Below are positions 43,643 to 56,600 of a stretch of DNA of 64,000 nt, in pieces. Below the pieces are notes generated by a model. It was not told where the DNA came from. It saw only the letters and a list, made by a program, of their open reading frames with translations, and made no database searches. The DNA is taken from NCBI GenBank assembly GCA_963969365.1, contig OZ017761.1, positions 1,798,001 through 1,862,000 of the forward strand, read 5' to 3'. Source of the DNA: Asterochloris sp. CNOR1 (lineage: Eukaryota > Chlorophyta > Trebouxiophyceae > Trebouxiales > Trebouxiaceae). The translations under genes were made by a program, and so were the position numbers. Every line of letters starts with the position of its first letter. The stretch's first letter is position 1.

Positions 43643-44122
43643 ATTACCCGGGGGTGCGCATCATCACGGACGCCAAAGTCTGACCATGCCCATGTCTGCT
43701 GTTTGATGGAAGCCATCACGGGAGAACTCCCTATATGGCTCTGCTTCTTGAGTGCACCCTGAGGTCAAGCTCTGGTACGGCCTGGCGATTTCATCTGCAA
43801 GCATGTGACTTGCTTCTACAGATCTGGCGAAGGTCAGAAGTCCCTCTGCAGAGCTGCAACAATGCACATGGCAGCAATCTCTGACAGCCATGCTGCAGAC
43901 TTGGGCAATGAAATGACGTCATCCATACCTTTATGGTAGTCCTTCACACGAAGGTGAGAGCGAGTCCTTGATGCTGTAGCTGTGAAGCAGTTCTGCAGCA
44001 GTGCTGACGGGGTTGAGACATTCCCTGCTCTGCAGCTCCAGCTCAATGGCTTTGCAGAGGTCTCGCCTGCAGCAGCCAGGTTACTGCAAGGTCAATCCTA
44101 CCTGACTCCACTGTGACGTACG
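43643..44122. other. Divergent intergenic region
   Basis: This separates the minus-strand ankyrin gene from the plus-strand Cwf19-like gene. No exon was recognised. It probably contains both promoters. Confidence 0.45.
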
Positions 44123-47100
44123 ATGCTGTCCAGCATCAAGTTTGTGGACAAGGCCAGCACTGATGAAGCCTTGAGAAAGGAAGCCAGAGAGGAGAAGGCC
44201 AGGAAAAAGTTGAGCAAAAAACAGAAGAAGGTGTGCATGCCTATGCAGTCTAGCTGTCATTTAGGCAGGTGCAGAGCAATATAACTGTTTCTGCAGAAAG
44301 CTCGCAATAAGGAGAGGAAGCACTCACATGGTGGGATGAATGCAATGTCACTTCGGCTTGACAACAGGCAGGCTTACTACCTCACCTACACTTGGAACCA
44401 TATGCAGTTGACCGGCCACCCCAGAGCAGCAGCAATGGCGAGTCTGACGATGATCAGCCTGCCATGCTGGGTGATCAGGAGCGGGAAGCAGCCGCTGCAG
44501 GAGGCACAGACCCAGCTGCAGCAGAGACAGAGACAGCGACAGCAGCCGCCGACTCTATGGCACGAGATGATTGGATGACCAAGAAATTCCCAAAGGCTGG
44601 GGCTGCAGATGAGAGCCAGGCCGCCGGGAAGGCTGAGAAAGCTGAGCTGCCCAAACCTGAGGTGAAGTGCCAATCAAGGTCTGCACCATGACTTCAGGCG
44701 TCTCTCATGGCTGTGGGCAACGCTGGGGATTTAATCATGAGCTGACAGCTTCAGAGGAAGCCATTACTGCCTGTCAGTGGCCGCAGGAATGCTGTGGAGG
44801 AAGCAAATGTTGCAAATATTCTTCTGTAGTCTGCAAAGCTTTTCAGCACTGTCTCTGGCACTGCCATGCCATCAAGTGACTGACGGGAAGGTCAAGGCAG
44901 GTGAGGCGCTCAAACTGAGGTGACATGCCAGGCAGGGTGCGGAGCCTCTCCTAAAGGGGTGCAGCACTGTGCGGGCTTGTGTTCATTCAGCGGGCAGCTG
45001 CAGGGGGGCAAGACTCAATTTTCAGAAGCAGCTGAGCTGAGCTGTGTAGCTCCAGCAGACAGGGCTTCCCTACTGTGCCAGTTGGTGAAGTCCAAGCAGT
45101 AGGTGTATGCTGTGAAGGTGCTCAGCATGCCATACTCCACTGGCCCCCGGCTGGCTGTGCGCACCATGGCACAGCAGATCTCAAGTGGGTCATTGAGGGC
45201 TTCCACAAAGAGGCTGCCTGACTGTGCTGCTGACTTTGCAGGCACGATACATTGACCCAGAGGGGCTTGCAAGCCGCAGTGCCAGACCACAAACCTCAGG
45301 TGAATGGTGCCCAGCTTGACCCAGCCTGCGCTGCACATTGCTGCCGCTGAGCAGCTTGTGCTGCACGAGGTGCCTGCTGCCGGCTGTTGAGTCAGCAGTG
45401 CTGCATGTGGCAAGCATCCTGTCCTGCTCTGCAGGCAAGCCGGCGCCGAGGATTGGTGATGGGGGTGCCAGCTGGCGCATGAAGGCGCTGGCGCGAGCCA
45501 AACGCCAGGTGGAGGACCCCGAGGACCCCAACTATGGCAAGCGGCTGCAGGAGGTGGTGGGGAAGCACTGGGGATCCCTGGCAGATCTCACGCAGGGCCT
45601 GGGGCAGGAGAGGGCTGCCCATGGTGAGGGGCAGTCCTGGGAGACATGTCTGAAACCTGCTTGGCGTGGTGCCAGACATGGACGACAAGAAAGTTGGGCG
45701 GTCCGTCATCAGCACCTGCATGGCCCGGAATGCAGCATGTTTATCTTTCAGCATTGCCTGTCGATGGGGTGCATGCACCTGGAGTTCCAGTGAATTAGTG
45801 CTGGCAGATTTCCCTTGGGGAGTCTGCGGGCCACAGTGCAGTGCAAAGTTGGGTGCCTGCCACACCTTAGCAGCAGGTGGTCAGGAGGGCTGCCTGAGGG
45901 TGACTTGATGTGGGAGCACTGTTTATCCTGACAGATCACAGGCAGGGGCTGTGCCGGAGCGCATGCTGACTGCAACTTTTTCGCTGAGGCAAGTGCCCCT
46001 CAACAGCAGGCGGCCAGGCTGCAGCCAATTCGCTGGCAGCGCTTGCAAGGAGCTGCCATCCAGAGACCTGCAGCAGCTGTCAGGACAGGCTGCCATGGCA
46101 AGCCCAGCCAGTCTGACAGTTGCACATACAGTATAGCTTCACTCGGCCCCATCACTCACCCTGCTGACAAAGACACTGATGCGCTGCATCTCTGCTGCAG
46201 CCAGAGCACACATTCATGCTGCAAAGGATCGGAGGGGGGATGAGCCACCACCAAGGAGGGGGCACTCAGACTTGGATCAGGCCGGCCCATCAGCTACTGA
46301 CAGGCCAACAGGTGCGCACCTGGCAATTCTGAGCGGCATGCTTGGGGGATGGTGCTTGCATTGCAGGTGTCCCAGAGTGGCCGGCCGCCATATAATTGTT
46401 CCAGAGTGGCAATGGTGGGAATTCTAGAGCGGCAGTGGTTGGTGTTCAAGAGTGGCAGTGGTTGGTGTTCCAGAGTGGCAAGCCGCAGTGTGGTGGCTCT
46501 CTCCATCAGGGTCCACAGCTGGGGTCAATGCCGAACAGCCAGTGTGGTCGAACTTGCTGGTCTGCAGCAAAAGGTCAATGGCAGTTCAAAGCAATTCTAG
46601 GGGTGCTCTCATGTTGGGGGGCTGCCTCTGACAACACCAGCACTCTCAGCAGAAAATTCTCTGCCGTGCTGAGCAACCCTCTTTAAAGGGGGCTGCCTCA
46701 TGCGCAGCCAACAGCGCGTCCCAGAACCTCAACCTCAGCTTGTGCGATAGCAACATGCAAATGATGTGAGTCAGTGTGCAATGTGGTGCAGATGCTTGGA
46801 GCAGGGGCAAAGGGGACACTGCCAGGGGCCAGGACACGGGTGGCATAAGGGATGACAGAATACAGGACAGGGACAAAAGGAAGACTGACAGGGAACAGGA
46901 GAGGAGATCCAGGCCAAGCTACCTGGATGATGTGAAGAGCTCTAAGGCCCAGATGAAGCGGCCCATGGAGCGCAACACCTCCCTCAGCTGGAGGTGCGAA
47001 CTAACATTGCAACTGTGGCACAAGCATCTGCACTCGCATGCAAGGCGTTGACAGCAAAGCATTGGGTCAACTGGGTGCAGCTGCTCATGCACAAAAGACC

Positions 47101-50100
47101 TGCATTGTCAGCCAGCATGGCCACCTAAGCTAAAGCACAGTTGAACCTCCCCTGTGAGGTGCCTGGAGGTGGTGGCCGTGGCGCAAACTGGTGGCTGATA
47201 GATTCAGTACAGCTGGTTGTGTGCTTGCTGAGCGGCGAGATACTGTGCTGCTGTTGCCTGGCTGGCACAAGCGGGCATTCCATGAGCATGACCCGCGTCG
47301 AATGCCCTTCTCTCTTCAAGGCTGGAAGCAGCGGCTGGCAGCAAAGTTGCAAGGGCTGTGGTGTTACAGAGGCTGGCAGGGTGAACCAGCAAAAGGTCTG
47401 GAGGTGTTGATGAGCTTGACGTCAAGAGCTGAGCTTGCTGAGACTGCCTGCTTGCGCCTCTGAAGTACAGGATTGACACATGTCCCAATGCACAGGGCGC
47501 TCAAAACAAGTATCGGGGATGACGCTGAGCAGACTGGGCCGCTATTGGCTGCAGGAAGCCAGACGAGCGGCCCAGCGGAGGCGCCCGTCCACCCCATGAC
47601 TCAGACAGCAGGCCAGCTGATACCAGGCCTCCTGCAAGGCCCTCTGTGCGCCCCAGGAGCCACCAGGTGCCCTCTGATCTCACTTGTGTGTGACTGCGGC
47701 CCCACAACATCTCTTATGGTGGGGAGAGCTTCTTGATGCATACCTTTGCATCAAAGCTGCCCCTGACACAGAGCATTCTATTTCTCCTGAGATAATGTAG
47801 ATTCATGCAGTGCACGCTGCTGCCAATTGGGGTGGCTGCCTGGTAGCCAAGGAGCTGTGCTGCTGCCCTGCAGGCTGAGCTTCTGGCGGCTGTGGCTCCA
47901 GAACTCAACAAGTTTGCCAGTGATGGCAGCTTCATGCAGCAGTTCAGGGACCAGCAGGGAGACCCTCAGACTGCACCTGAGGCCCAGCGAGCTGCTTCAG
48001 AGGAACAGCATGCATCAAATGGCGGCCCAGAGCCAACACACAGGTGAGACCTGGGGTTTGGGGTGTCGGGAGGCAGACTAGAGGACTTTATGCTGGCTGT
48101 GTCTAGGTGGCAGACAAGGCCTCTGGAGGCCTATCAGACTGCTGTAAAAGAGCAGGTTGAGGTGCTGGGTTAAAGCTATGCCAGAGAGAGCGGAGCCTGC
48201 TTGGTGAGTTTCATGAATTGCAGACAGAGGGCACCGTGCAGGCAGGACAGGGAGGCCAGGCATGGACAGCACTGCCCTTTTAAGTGAGGGGCAACTCAGG
48301 CTGCTCGCATTGCACTGATTGACTTGAAGTGCTGAGAACATCTGGGCGTCGCCAGCAGATGTTCCCATGCACCCAATTGCACCAGACAGCTTCCTCTCCG
48401 CAAAGCCTGCAGTGGTGTGCGAGTTGTCCCTTGCCTCTTGGGCGCTTGACCAATTGCTGGAGCCAACTTTTCTCACTGCTTGCTGGATTGCAGGCCGCCC
48501 AGCCAGGCTTCACAGGGTCAGGAGCCAGCAGACAGCCAGGCGGAAGAGCCAGAGCACCATGCCGTGGAGGGCCTGGACATCAGCGGTGCCTCAGGGAGCC
48601 AGGGCATGGTGGAAGCCCGCAGGGGCACAGCACTGCATGGCGCTGCTGGTGAGCTCAGCACCCTTGGTTTCAGATGCTCGGACACCTGCCTGTACATATA
48701 AGGCTGCATGAAGTGGTAGCAGAAGCCTCTGTCATGAGGACTCACTGGCCAGATTGGAGCCCCCCCCTGCAGCAGCAGCAGCTGCGAGCTGCGTCTAGAT
48801 CACATGCAGGCCGCATCCCACCTGCCTGAACGAATCATGTGTCCATGTGTCACTCAAGACGACTGTGCCATGCAGGGCCTGCCAGACTCAGTCATACTGG
48901 TGCCGCTCCCAACAGCCGCTTGGCCTCCTGAACAGCACACTCATACTCTTGCCTGCAGGTGCCAGCAACAGGTCCACAGCGGCAGAGCTGCGGGCCCGGC
49001 TGCTTGGGGGCTCTGGCCTGGTCAAACGGGCTGGCGCGCCCCAGGGCACCACAGCAGGCCCCACGACAGGGCGACAGACTGTGGTGCTGAGCGCCGTGGA
49101 TGCTGAAGGCAGGGCGCAGCCCGGCACGTTTGGCAGGGAGGCAGCTGGAACAGGGCTTCCAGACGGAGGACGTAAGGCCAAGAAGGTGAGTGGAACCTGA
49201 AGCCGGCATGCGAAGCTGCCTCGCTGGCGCCAGCCTCCTTCCCCTGCTCGCTTGATGTCTGAGAAGGTCCTGAGGTGCAGAGCAGAATGTGAAATTGCCA
49301 GGCTTGTGTGTGCGCCTGAGCTGTGCCTTGGCGAGCTAAGAATCCAGGAGCGGTCCAGCAGAGCTGACCTCTGATTGCTGGAGGGCGGGCATATGTCCTG
49401 GAGCGTAGGGGTAGGCACCTGCAGATGTGCCTGCAGATGTCCAGCTTGCAGTCCATGCTGAAACTGGGTCTGTCACGCCTGCATCGCCTCTCTGAAGGGG
49501 TCTGTCATGCACCTTCACTACCTGCCTTCACACACATCGCCCAGCGTGACCAATCTCTGTATGCAGGGACAGCATTTTGGAGGCTGCAAGCGCCAGGGCT
49601 CTGGTCATTGCGCGATGACATGCTCAGCATCATTGCTGTCCACCCTAATGCAAAGCTCAAGCACAGACCAACTCTCTATGCAGGGAAAGCGCTGTGCAGA
49701 CCGTTGTCGTGACCATGCGGTGCGTGCAATTCTGGTGCACTACAACCTGAGTCTCAGCACAGGCCGTTATCTAACATGCCGCTTGTGTCTGCAGGTGCAG
49801 CGCTTTGAGGGTGGGGAGCGCCAGCGCTACTTTGCAGACGACGACAAGCGGAGCCTGGATGACCTGGTGCGGGAGCAGCGTTATGAGGGCGCCGCCAACA
49901 CGGACGGCAACATGGCCGACAACATCATGCGCAAGGGCAAGCGCTTCAGGTGCAGAAAGCTCTGTGCAGTGCTGGTCACTAAGGCCATTGAGAAGCTTCA
50001 GTCTGTTTCTGCTGTGAGCGGCAGCACCTTGCAGCTGCAGCTGCCTCATGAAATGCAACAGAGAGCAACATAGCCGGTAACAAACTTATGGGAAGGGCAA

Positions 50101-53100
50101 GCGTTGAGGTGCGCAGATGCCATTCAGCCCATGTGCATCTGCTGCCGTTGAAGCCTCAGCAAGCAGTGATGCCGCCTTTCATCCTGACTGAAGCAAAGTA
50201 TGCATGATTGGTGAGTGGTTCTCCTGCAGGGAGCGTGACCTTGATGCTGATGAAGAGTACGATGTGGACGGAGGGCTGGACCTGGTGGAGTCACGCAGCA
50301 AGAAGGGAACCAAGGTGACCTGATACAAAGCAGGCATGGGTTAACATGAGCATAGGCGCAATGCTGCAACTGGGGAATGTCAGAGGAGATGGAGCAGGGC
50401 AGGTGCACAGCAAACAATGAAAGTGGATCTGCAGTGAGGCTGATGTGTGAGAGAGTGCGCTGTGATTATAGCAAAGCAGAGCATGAACCTTAAGCTGTAG
50501 GAGCCAAAGTCATCTGGCAAACTCCATCAGGCCTCCTCAAGCGTAGCAGGGCACTGGTGCACATGTGCCTCCATGTGATTTGCGGTCAAGCATGGATTTG
50601 CCCCCTTGCAGCGAGGCTTGCTTTCTAGATGAATGGCTTGCGGCAGCCAAAGCGGAAGGTTGCCTTCCAGCTAGTGTTTAGCTTGACCTTGCATATGCTT
50701 AGACCCAGTCCGCTACCACGACTAAGCTTTACAGCAGACAGCAGCACTCATGCCCTCTCTTGAATCAAATGCTACATGAAAGTTTCTGTGCAGTGGCTGC
50801 AGGGGCAGCAGGTCGATTGCAAGCACCAGCGCTTCCATTCGTCTGAGGCCAGGAGCATCACTTGGCACGTGTCTCAAGACGCCCACGCCTCAACACGCAA
50901 TACCGGCCTATGTCTACAGGAGGACCACTGTCACTTGGCTTGGTCCAGCCCACAGCACAGAGCATGCTGCTGAATTTTCCTTGTACCCTGTGTTGCAGGA
51001 GCAGCAGGCCAAGCGGCAGCGGTCAGCCCACATCAGCGACCACCGCCGCATGACCAGCGCTCTTGACAAGTGCCCCTTCTGCTTTGGCAGCGCTGCTCGG
51101 GCGCGGCACCTCACCATCAGCCTTGGCCAGTGCAGCTACCTGGCTCTGCCTGCCAGGTGCGGTGTGAGCCAAAACACTTCTGGGCGCTTTGCTCAGATGA
51201 AAAACGACATCTGGCCACTGCCCTTAGCCAGTGCATCTACCAGGCTCTGCCTGCAAATTGGGGTGTGGTCCATAGCCTGGGAGCTTTGTGCTGGGCACAT
51301 CATTGCAATGCACTGCACAGCACTGCCTCACAGCCTGCTGATGCGTGCCACCTGGATTTTTGCGGGGCTGCCTGGTGCCTGGACGTGTTTTTGAAATCAC
51401 ATAAGAGCACCGTCTCCACCTTAGAGCACTGTTTGAGAGCCTGATGTGTTGTATGCAGGGGCCGCCTGGTGCCTGGGCACTGCCTGATCATCCCTGCAGA
51501 GCACTGTGCCTCCAGCCGTCAGGCCGATGAGCACGTCTGGACCGAGATGCGCAATTTCAAGAAGTGCCTTCTACAGATGTACGTTGCAGAGGTGGGTGCC
51601 GTTTATAAGCTTGTTCTTTGCAATCACATTGCCCAGGGAGCAGAAGCAGGGGCTCAACCACAAGAATGCAGGCAAGGGGAGCACAAACTCAGCACCGACC
51701 AGAAGGAATCTGGTGAAAACTTGTTTTTGTGTGCCTCATGCAGCTCATGGAGACGACCCTGCACCTCCCAGACTCATACGGCCATGCACTGTTGGCAAGA
51801 CAGCTCAATTGCCATATTCTAATGTCTGCAAGGGCCCAGCAACTCATCAGGCCACTCACACGCCGACCGCCCTGCCGCCACAGCATCTGCCAAGACACTG
51901 ACACTCAGCTGCAGGGTCAGGTCGCAGGCCCTCAACGCCAGACGTGCCGCAGCCACACTTTCCTTGCAAAGACCAAGGGATCGAGCCCATGAGGCTGCGC
52001 ATTCACTGACACACAGTGCCCGGCTGCCCTGCTCAGGGCCAGGACGTCATCTTCATGGAGACGGCCATGCACCTCCGGAACCCACACAGCCACGCGACGG
52101 TGGAGTGCATTCCTGTGTCCCCTGGCGTGGCTGTCAAGGCTCCGATCTTCTTCAAAAAGGGGCTGGACGATGCAGAGTCAGAATGGAGCCAGCACCACGC
52201 CAAGCGCATGATTGAGACAGGCGCCAAGGTCAGGCACATGGACATGTCTGTGCACTTGTGAGGGTGCATGCAGTGCAGCAGTCCTGCACTTGTCAAGAGC
52301 CAGCATGTGGCCAGGCAGGGCTGTGGTGTGTCCCATTTGGACATGCAGCCCAGAGCATGTCTATCTTGCTTGTCTGAGTGGTACCCTGGGATTGGTGCCT
52401 GGGTGTGACAGTTGGCCCCACAACTGCACGGTCTTTGTCAAGGCAGCATCATGCCAAGCACATGGTCTGAGTAGGCCGCACCCTGCTGCCTGTTGTGTCC
52501 AAGCTGCTTGCTTATCTACCTGCCTTCCATGGTCTTGTGAAAACTTTGGCTGACAGGGATTGTGAAACGAGGCTTGAAGAGGAGGCAGCGCTGAAAGAAA
52601 GGGGTGGCAAACACACCAGCTGCAGATGCTGGAGATGCACTGCATGCAGCCATGCAGGCTGGCTCCAAGCGGCTGCATTGCGCACTGTCACAGCCAGCTG
52701 TGACGGCAGCCGTCCAGCCTACAGAGGCCAACAAAAACCTTGCCTGATTATTGTTCCCGGTCTGGCTGTGATGGAGGCCCCACTCTCTCCATGCTGGCAG
52801 GCATCACAGTTTGAGCACATCTCCCAGTGCTGCCACTGCTGTCTGCAAGTAGCGCTCTGTTCTTGGACTGTCTGTTGTGTGGTGGCAGCCCAGAACATGC
52901 ACTTGCCTGCTGCCTGATGACGCAATATGCTTATGTTGTTTGCAGGGGCTGAGGGGCAGCATCCCCACGAACTTCCCTTACTTCCACATCGAGATCAATC
53001 TGACTCGAGGCTTTGTACATGTCATTGACGATGAGACCAACTTTGACGCCAATTTTGGGCGCAGCATCCTGATTGGATTGCTAGGGCTGCCGGAGGAGAG

Positions 53101-53486
53101 CATGCACAGGTGAGCAGCGCAGGTGTTCCTCGCCTTATGCAGGTTTGCGTTCTCTCCACAGGGCTGCTACCAGCAGAGCAGGCACAGATGATGCATGATC
53201 TGGCTGAGCTTATCTGCAGGACTTGTAGTGTAAGCCACACAGTCAGCTGGGCGTGGCAGCTTCCCTCTGTGCTTGGGTTAGGGGGCTGTCAACGTTGAAA
53301 TGGTATCCCAACATTCCTTTTTGCTCCACATGTCACAATGTATCAAAGGATGGCAGTGCATTACCACTCATGTTCTGTATCTATTGCAGGCAGCAGAAAG
53401 CTGAGGGAGTGGCAGTGCAGCAGCAGTGGGCAGCTGAGTTCTCAAAACAATTCGATGCCTGGGACTGGACGAAGCAACTGCAGTGA
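44123..53486 (+). CDS. Cwf19-like protein 2 (spliceosome-associated)
   Basis: Confident exons are 44123-44230, from 44297, one ending at 44661, 45435-45623, 47874-48043, 48494-48648, 48959-49185, 49795-49949, 50230-50314, 50999-51156, 51459-51591, 52037-52228, 52946-53109 and 53390-53486 (stop TGA). Likely exons also lie near 46200-46310 and 46810-46996. The start is Lys-rich (MLSSIKFVDKAS). RDDWMTKKFP and IGDGGASWRMKALARAKRQV match the Cwf19L2 middle region. The CwfJ C-terminal domain has CPFCFGS, HLTISLGQCSYLALP, LVPGHCLIIPAEHC and DEHVWTEMRNFKKCL, with VIFMETA after it. The second CwfJ part has FPYFHIEINLTRGFVHVIDD, and the protein ends FDAWDWTKQL. Cwf19 proteins act with the late spliceosome and the lariat-debranching machinery in the nucleus. 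Several introns hold decayed copies of neighbouring exon junctions. Confidence 0.9.
46370..46492 (+). repeat. 24-bp tandem repeat in an intron
   Basis: About five units of (T)GTTC(C/A)AGAGTGGCAGTGGTTG with variations occur between 46370 and 46492, inside a Cwf19-like gene intron. Two central units are almost identical. Confidence 0.8.
49545..49830 (+). repeat. Ladder of acceptor plus exon-start copies
   Basis: The exon beginning at 49795 (GTGCAGCGCTTTGAGGG...GAGCGCCAGCGCTAC) has decayed upstream copies starting at 49567 (GGACAGCATTTTGGAGG...AAGCGCCAGGGCT) and 49684 (GGAAAGCGCTGTG). Each is preceded by CTCT(G)TATGCAG and earlier GACCAA. Spacing is 117 and 111 bp. Confidence 0.8.
51090..51270 (+). 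repeat. Exon 3' end copied into following intron
   Basis: Exon text GGCCAGTGCAGCTACCTGGC then TCTGCCTGCCAGGTGCGG (exon end 51156) recurs about 99 bp downstream as AGCCAGTGCATCTACCAGGC then TCTGCCTGCAAATTGGGG. Weaker identity extends upstream. A shorter copy of another exon end, AAGGGCAAGCGTTGAGGTGC, lies at 50095-50114 after the exon ending at 49949. Confidence 0.75.
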
Positions 53487-53531
53487 TTCAGTTCCTAGAA
53501 ATTGCTAGTTTGCACACAGTTTCTGACAGGT

Positions 53532-53536
53532 TGTAA
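53532..53536 (+). terminator. TGTAA poly(A)-type signal
   Basis: TGTAA lies 46 nt past the Cwf19-like stop, in the 123-bp gap between two convergent genes. Confidence 0.5.
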
Positions 53537-53609
53537 CCCGCTCTAAAGGTCTTGATGCTCTAACCCTGACACTCTAAGATTGCATGTGGTTGCTGACTTG
53601 TTGTGCTGT

Positions 53610-56600
53610 CTATCGCCATGCCTTAACTGCATTGACGCGCAGAGAACCACCTTCTGAAGCTGCTTCTGAGACCATGTTCTGCTTGAAGGAGAAATACCTG
53701 CTGAGAAGGAGGTTGCTTGCCCGCTTGTTTTGAAACAGGTGCAAGTAGCGGCTGGGCTCATCACTGCAGGGCAGCACTCGCTGCCACCCTCCACGTCTCT
53801 GGTGCTCTGCCTCAGCTTCCCTGATCACCTCTGGCAGCTGCTCTGCCGACAGCTCCGAAAATTTGATGGTGGCTGCGTGCTGCATTGCTAGCCTGGCTGG
53901 CAGTGCAGCATGCTCCACATTGTTTGGGCTCAGTTTCTGGGTAACAGGTGGCTTTGGTGGCATGCCAGCAGATGTGTTGCTGCATATGGTGAAGCTGTGG
54001 ACTAAGGTTGGCCTGCTGCCAGGCCTCTCTGATGAAACCTGCCAGCTGCTGGCTCTGCCAAGGCGGGCCCCTGCATGTCAGAGCGATGAAGTGCATGCAG
54101 CTCAGAGAGTCCTGGCATGCAACATTGTACAGGCATGCACTGCACATGCTTTTGCCAACAGGTTTGGCACTACAAGGCGTTTTCCTGCGGACCGGGCTCC
54201 ATCCCCAGGCAGACGCCCAGCACAAGCCGGTTGATAGCCCCGAAGCCAGAGCAGCACAAGATGCTGACTGCCTTGCCTGAAGTGGCTGGCAACTGAGCAC
54301 CGTGGGTGCCCAAGCTGCTGGCAAGACTGCCCTCCCTGCTGAGGGACAGGGTGGGGGTGCGGGGGAGGCCGGTCAGTCGTGCCTGCTGCTTCTGTTTCTG
54401 CAGCCTGATATAAGCAGCCCTGCAGACCCAGGGGGCAACAACAATACCAGATATCAATGTCCGGCATGCCGCAGCCTTAGAAGAGCTCAACCACAATGAT
54501 GAAGCCTGTCTGCACCAGGCCGCATGAGATGCTGCTGGACAGGGCCTACTGGCATTCAACTGTGAAGAGCCTCAGTCCAGACTGCAAAAGCTCATGTACT
54601 AGTCTTGCAGCGATGACGCCACCGCACCCATACACAGCAGCCGCTCAAGGCCAAACGCACTTCCACAGGCAGGCTGCCCACCTGTCATAGGGCTGCACGC
54701 CAACAAGGTGCAGCAGGTCAGAGACCATCTGGTACTTGATAACTCTGTCCAGGGGAGTGTTGGAGGCCAGATCAGGCCCGGTGTTGACCTCGATCAGGCT
54801 GGCCTGGTAGTCGCTGTCCAACAAAATGTCAAAGCCATAAACCTGCAGGGCAGTGTGGTGATTGCATAGTAAGAGAACCACAGATGACTCGAGACTATCT
54901 GTCTTGTTCGTGCTGCAGCTGGCAGACACATGCAGGCAGACACATGCAGGCAGCCAGAGGCTGAGTGCATTGCACAAGCTCAGCATCTGATGCAGGCCAA
55001 AAACGGTGTCCGCTTCTTGAGCAGCATGCCAGCAGCTTGGTTGCCTGGTCTGTGAAGCCCACTTTGGAACCACAGCGCCTGCTGCTCACCTCAAAACAAT
55101 TGTTCCTGTGGGGGACATGCGTCTGCATCAAAGAAGACAGCTTGGGCTCCACCGCAATCATTGTGGCCGCCACGATGTCGTGCACCTGCAGGGCATGCAT
55201 GTTGTTGCTATCAGGTCACATGTGCAGCCAGCTGTCCTGCCAATGAACCTGTCATACAAGAATCACACGACTGGGCTCTGCCACAGATGCCGGAGGCTGC
55301 TGCTCCAGCAGCTCTGACCTCCACAATCTTTGCAGGAGCTGACAAGTCCCAGCGCTCTGCCTCAAGGCGAGGTCTAAGCCACTACATGCCGCTGCATGCG
55401 CCAGCTTGCATGCCATACATGCCTGCTGCAGTGCTGCACCAGAACCTCACCTGACGCCAGATGTTTCCCCAGGGCAGCCCTTGCTCAGCCAGGTGCGCTC
55501 GTAGGGCAGCAAAGCTCCACTTGGATGCCTGGCCCCCAGCCTGTGCACTCTGCCCAGGCTGGTACCCAGCCTGAGCCTTGTTGACCGACACATTCGTGAC
55601 ATGCACGCACTTGCGCCTGCATTGGACTGGCAGAAAGGTCAGATGCAAAGCCCAGCATGTGTAGGTGCGGCCAGTCATTTGACGTGCACATGGCTGCGTC
55701 TGCAGACATCTGGAATCTGGTTTGACGCAACTTACAGTACTTACATGAGGGCGTGGGGCTAGGTGTGCACCTGCATGGGCAGCTTGGCAAAACGCACACA
55801 TTTGCTCCTGCATGAGCGGCCAGCTATCCAGGGGCGTCACATGCAAAGTTTTGACAGCTCAGCGGCATGAAACACTGGCGCTGGCAGAGCACACAGATGA
55901 TTGCCTGCGGGACAGACTTGCATTCAGGGGCGATTCAAGCAATGCTATTGCAGCTGACGCTGCCTGGCCAGCATTTGAGTCCTTTGCCGGGTTGAGGCCC
56001 GGCAGAGCGTCGCCCACACCATGCACAACCAATCAGGAGCACTGCAGCTCACTTCAGCTTCCTCCTGTCCAGAGTGTACTGCTGGGTGGCCAGGCGCACC
56101 AGCCCCTCCTGGTAGACATAGGCCCTCAGAGGGTCCACGCAGGTCACGAGCACATACACCCTCAGGTCATACTGCATGCACGGCAGGGAGGTCAGCACTC
56201 ACGGGGTCCCTGAAAAGGACTGCATTGCAGGTCAGGGGTCTCGGCATATAAACATGCGTGCGCTCTGGGAGGGTGCAACACGGCTGAATCGAGGCGCCCT
56301 GCAGATATGGTATCTCACAGGTCAGGCAGCTCAGCACATAGGCCTGTGCATGCAGGGTGGGGTCAATATCGAAGGAGCCAGAGGCGCACTCAGCTCAGGC
56401 TGTGGGGAGCATGCCTGGGGACACCAGAAGTGCATTAAGCAGGGAGCTGCACCATGCTTTGAGCCCACCAGAACTGTAGGCAGGAAGCTGCTGCACGCCT
56501 AGATTCAGGCGGTCAGACTGCCTGCACAGGCCCATATGCCATGCACCCGGCAGGAGAATGCTGCGTCAGCTGGTGGGCAACTCAGCTCCAAGGGGGCAGC

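Noticed and set aside
53812-54559. Minus-strand frames between the last TTLL exons
   Set aside because: They do not match TTLL sequence or each other's phase; they are probably intron, though a short missed TTLL exon may lie here.
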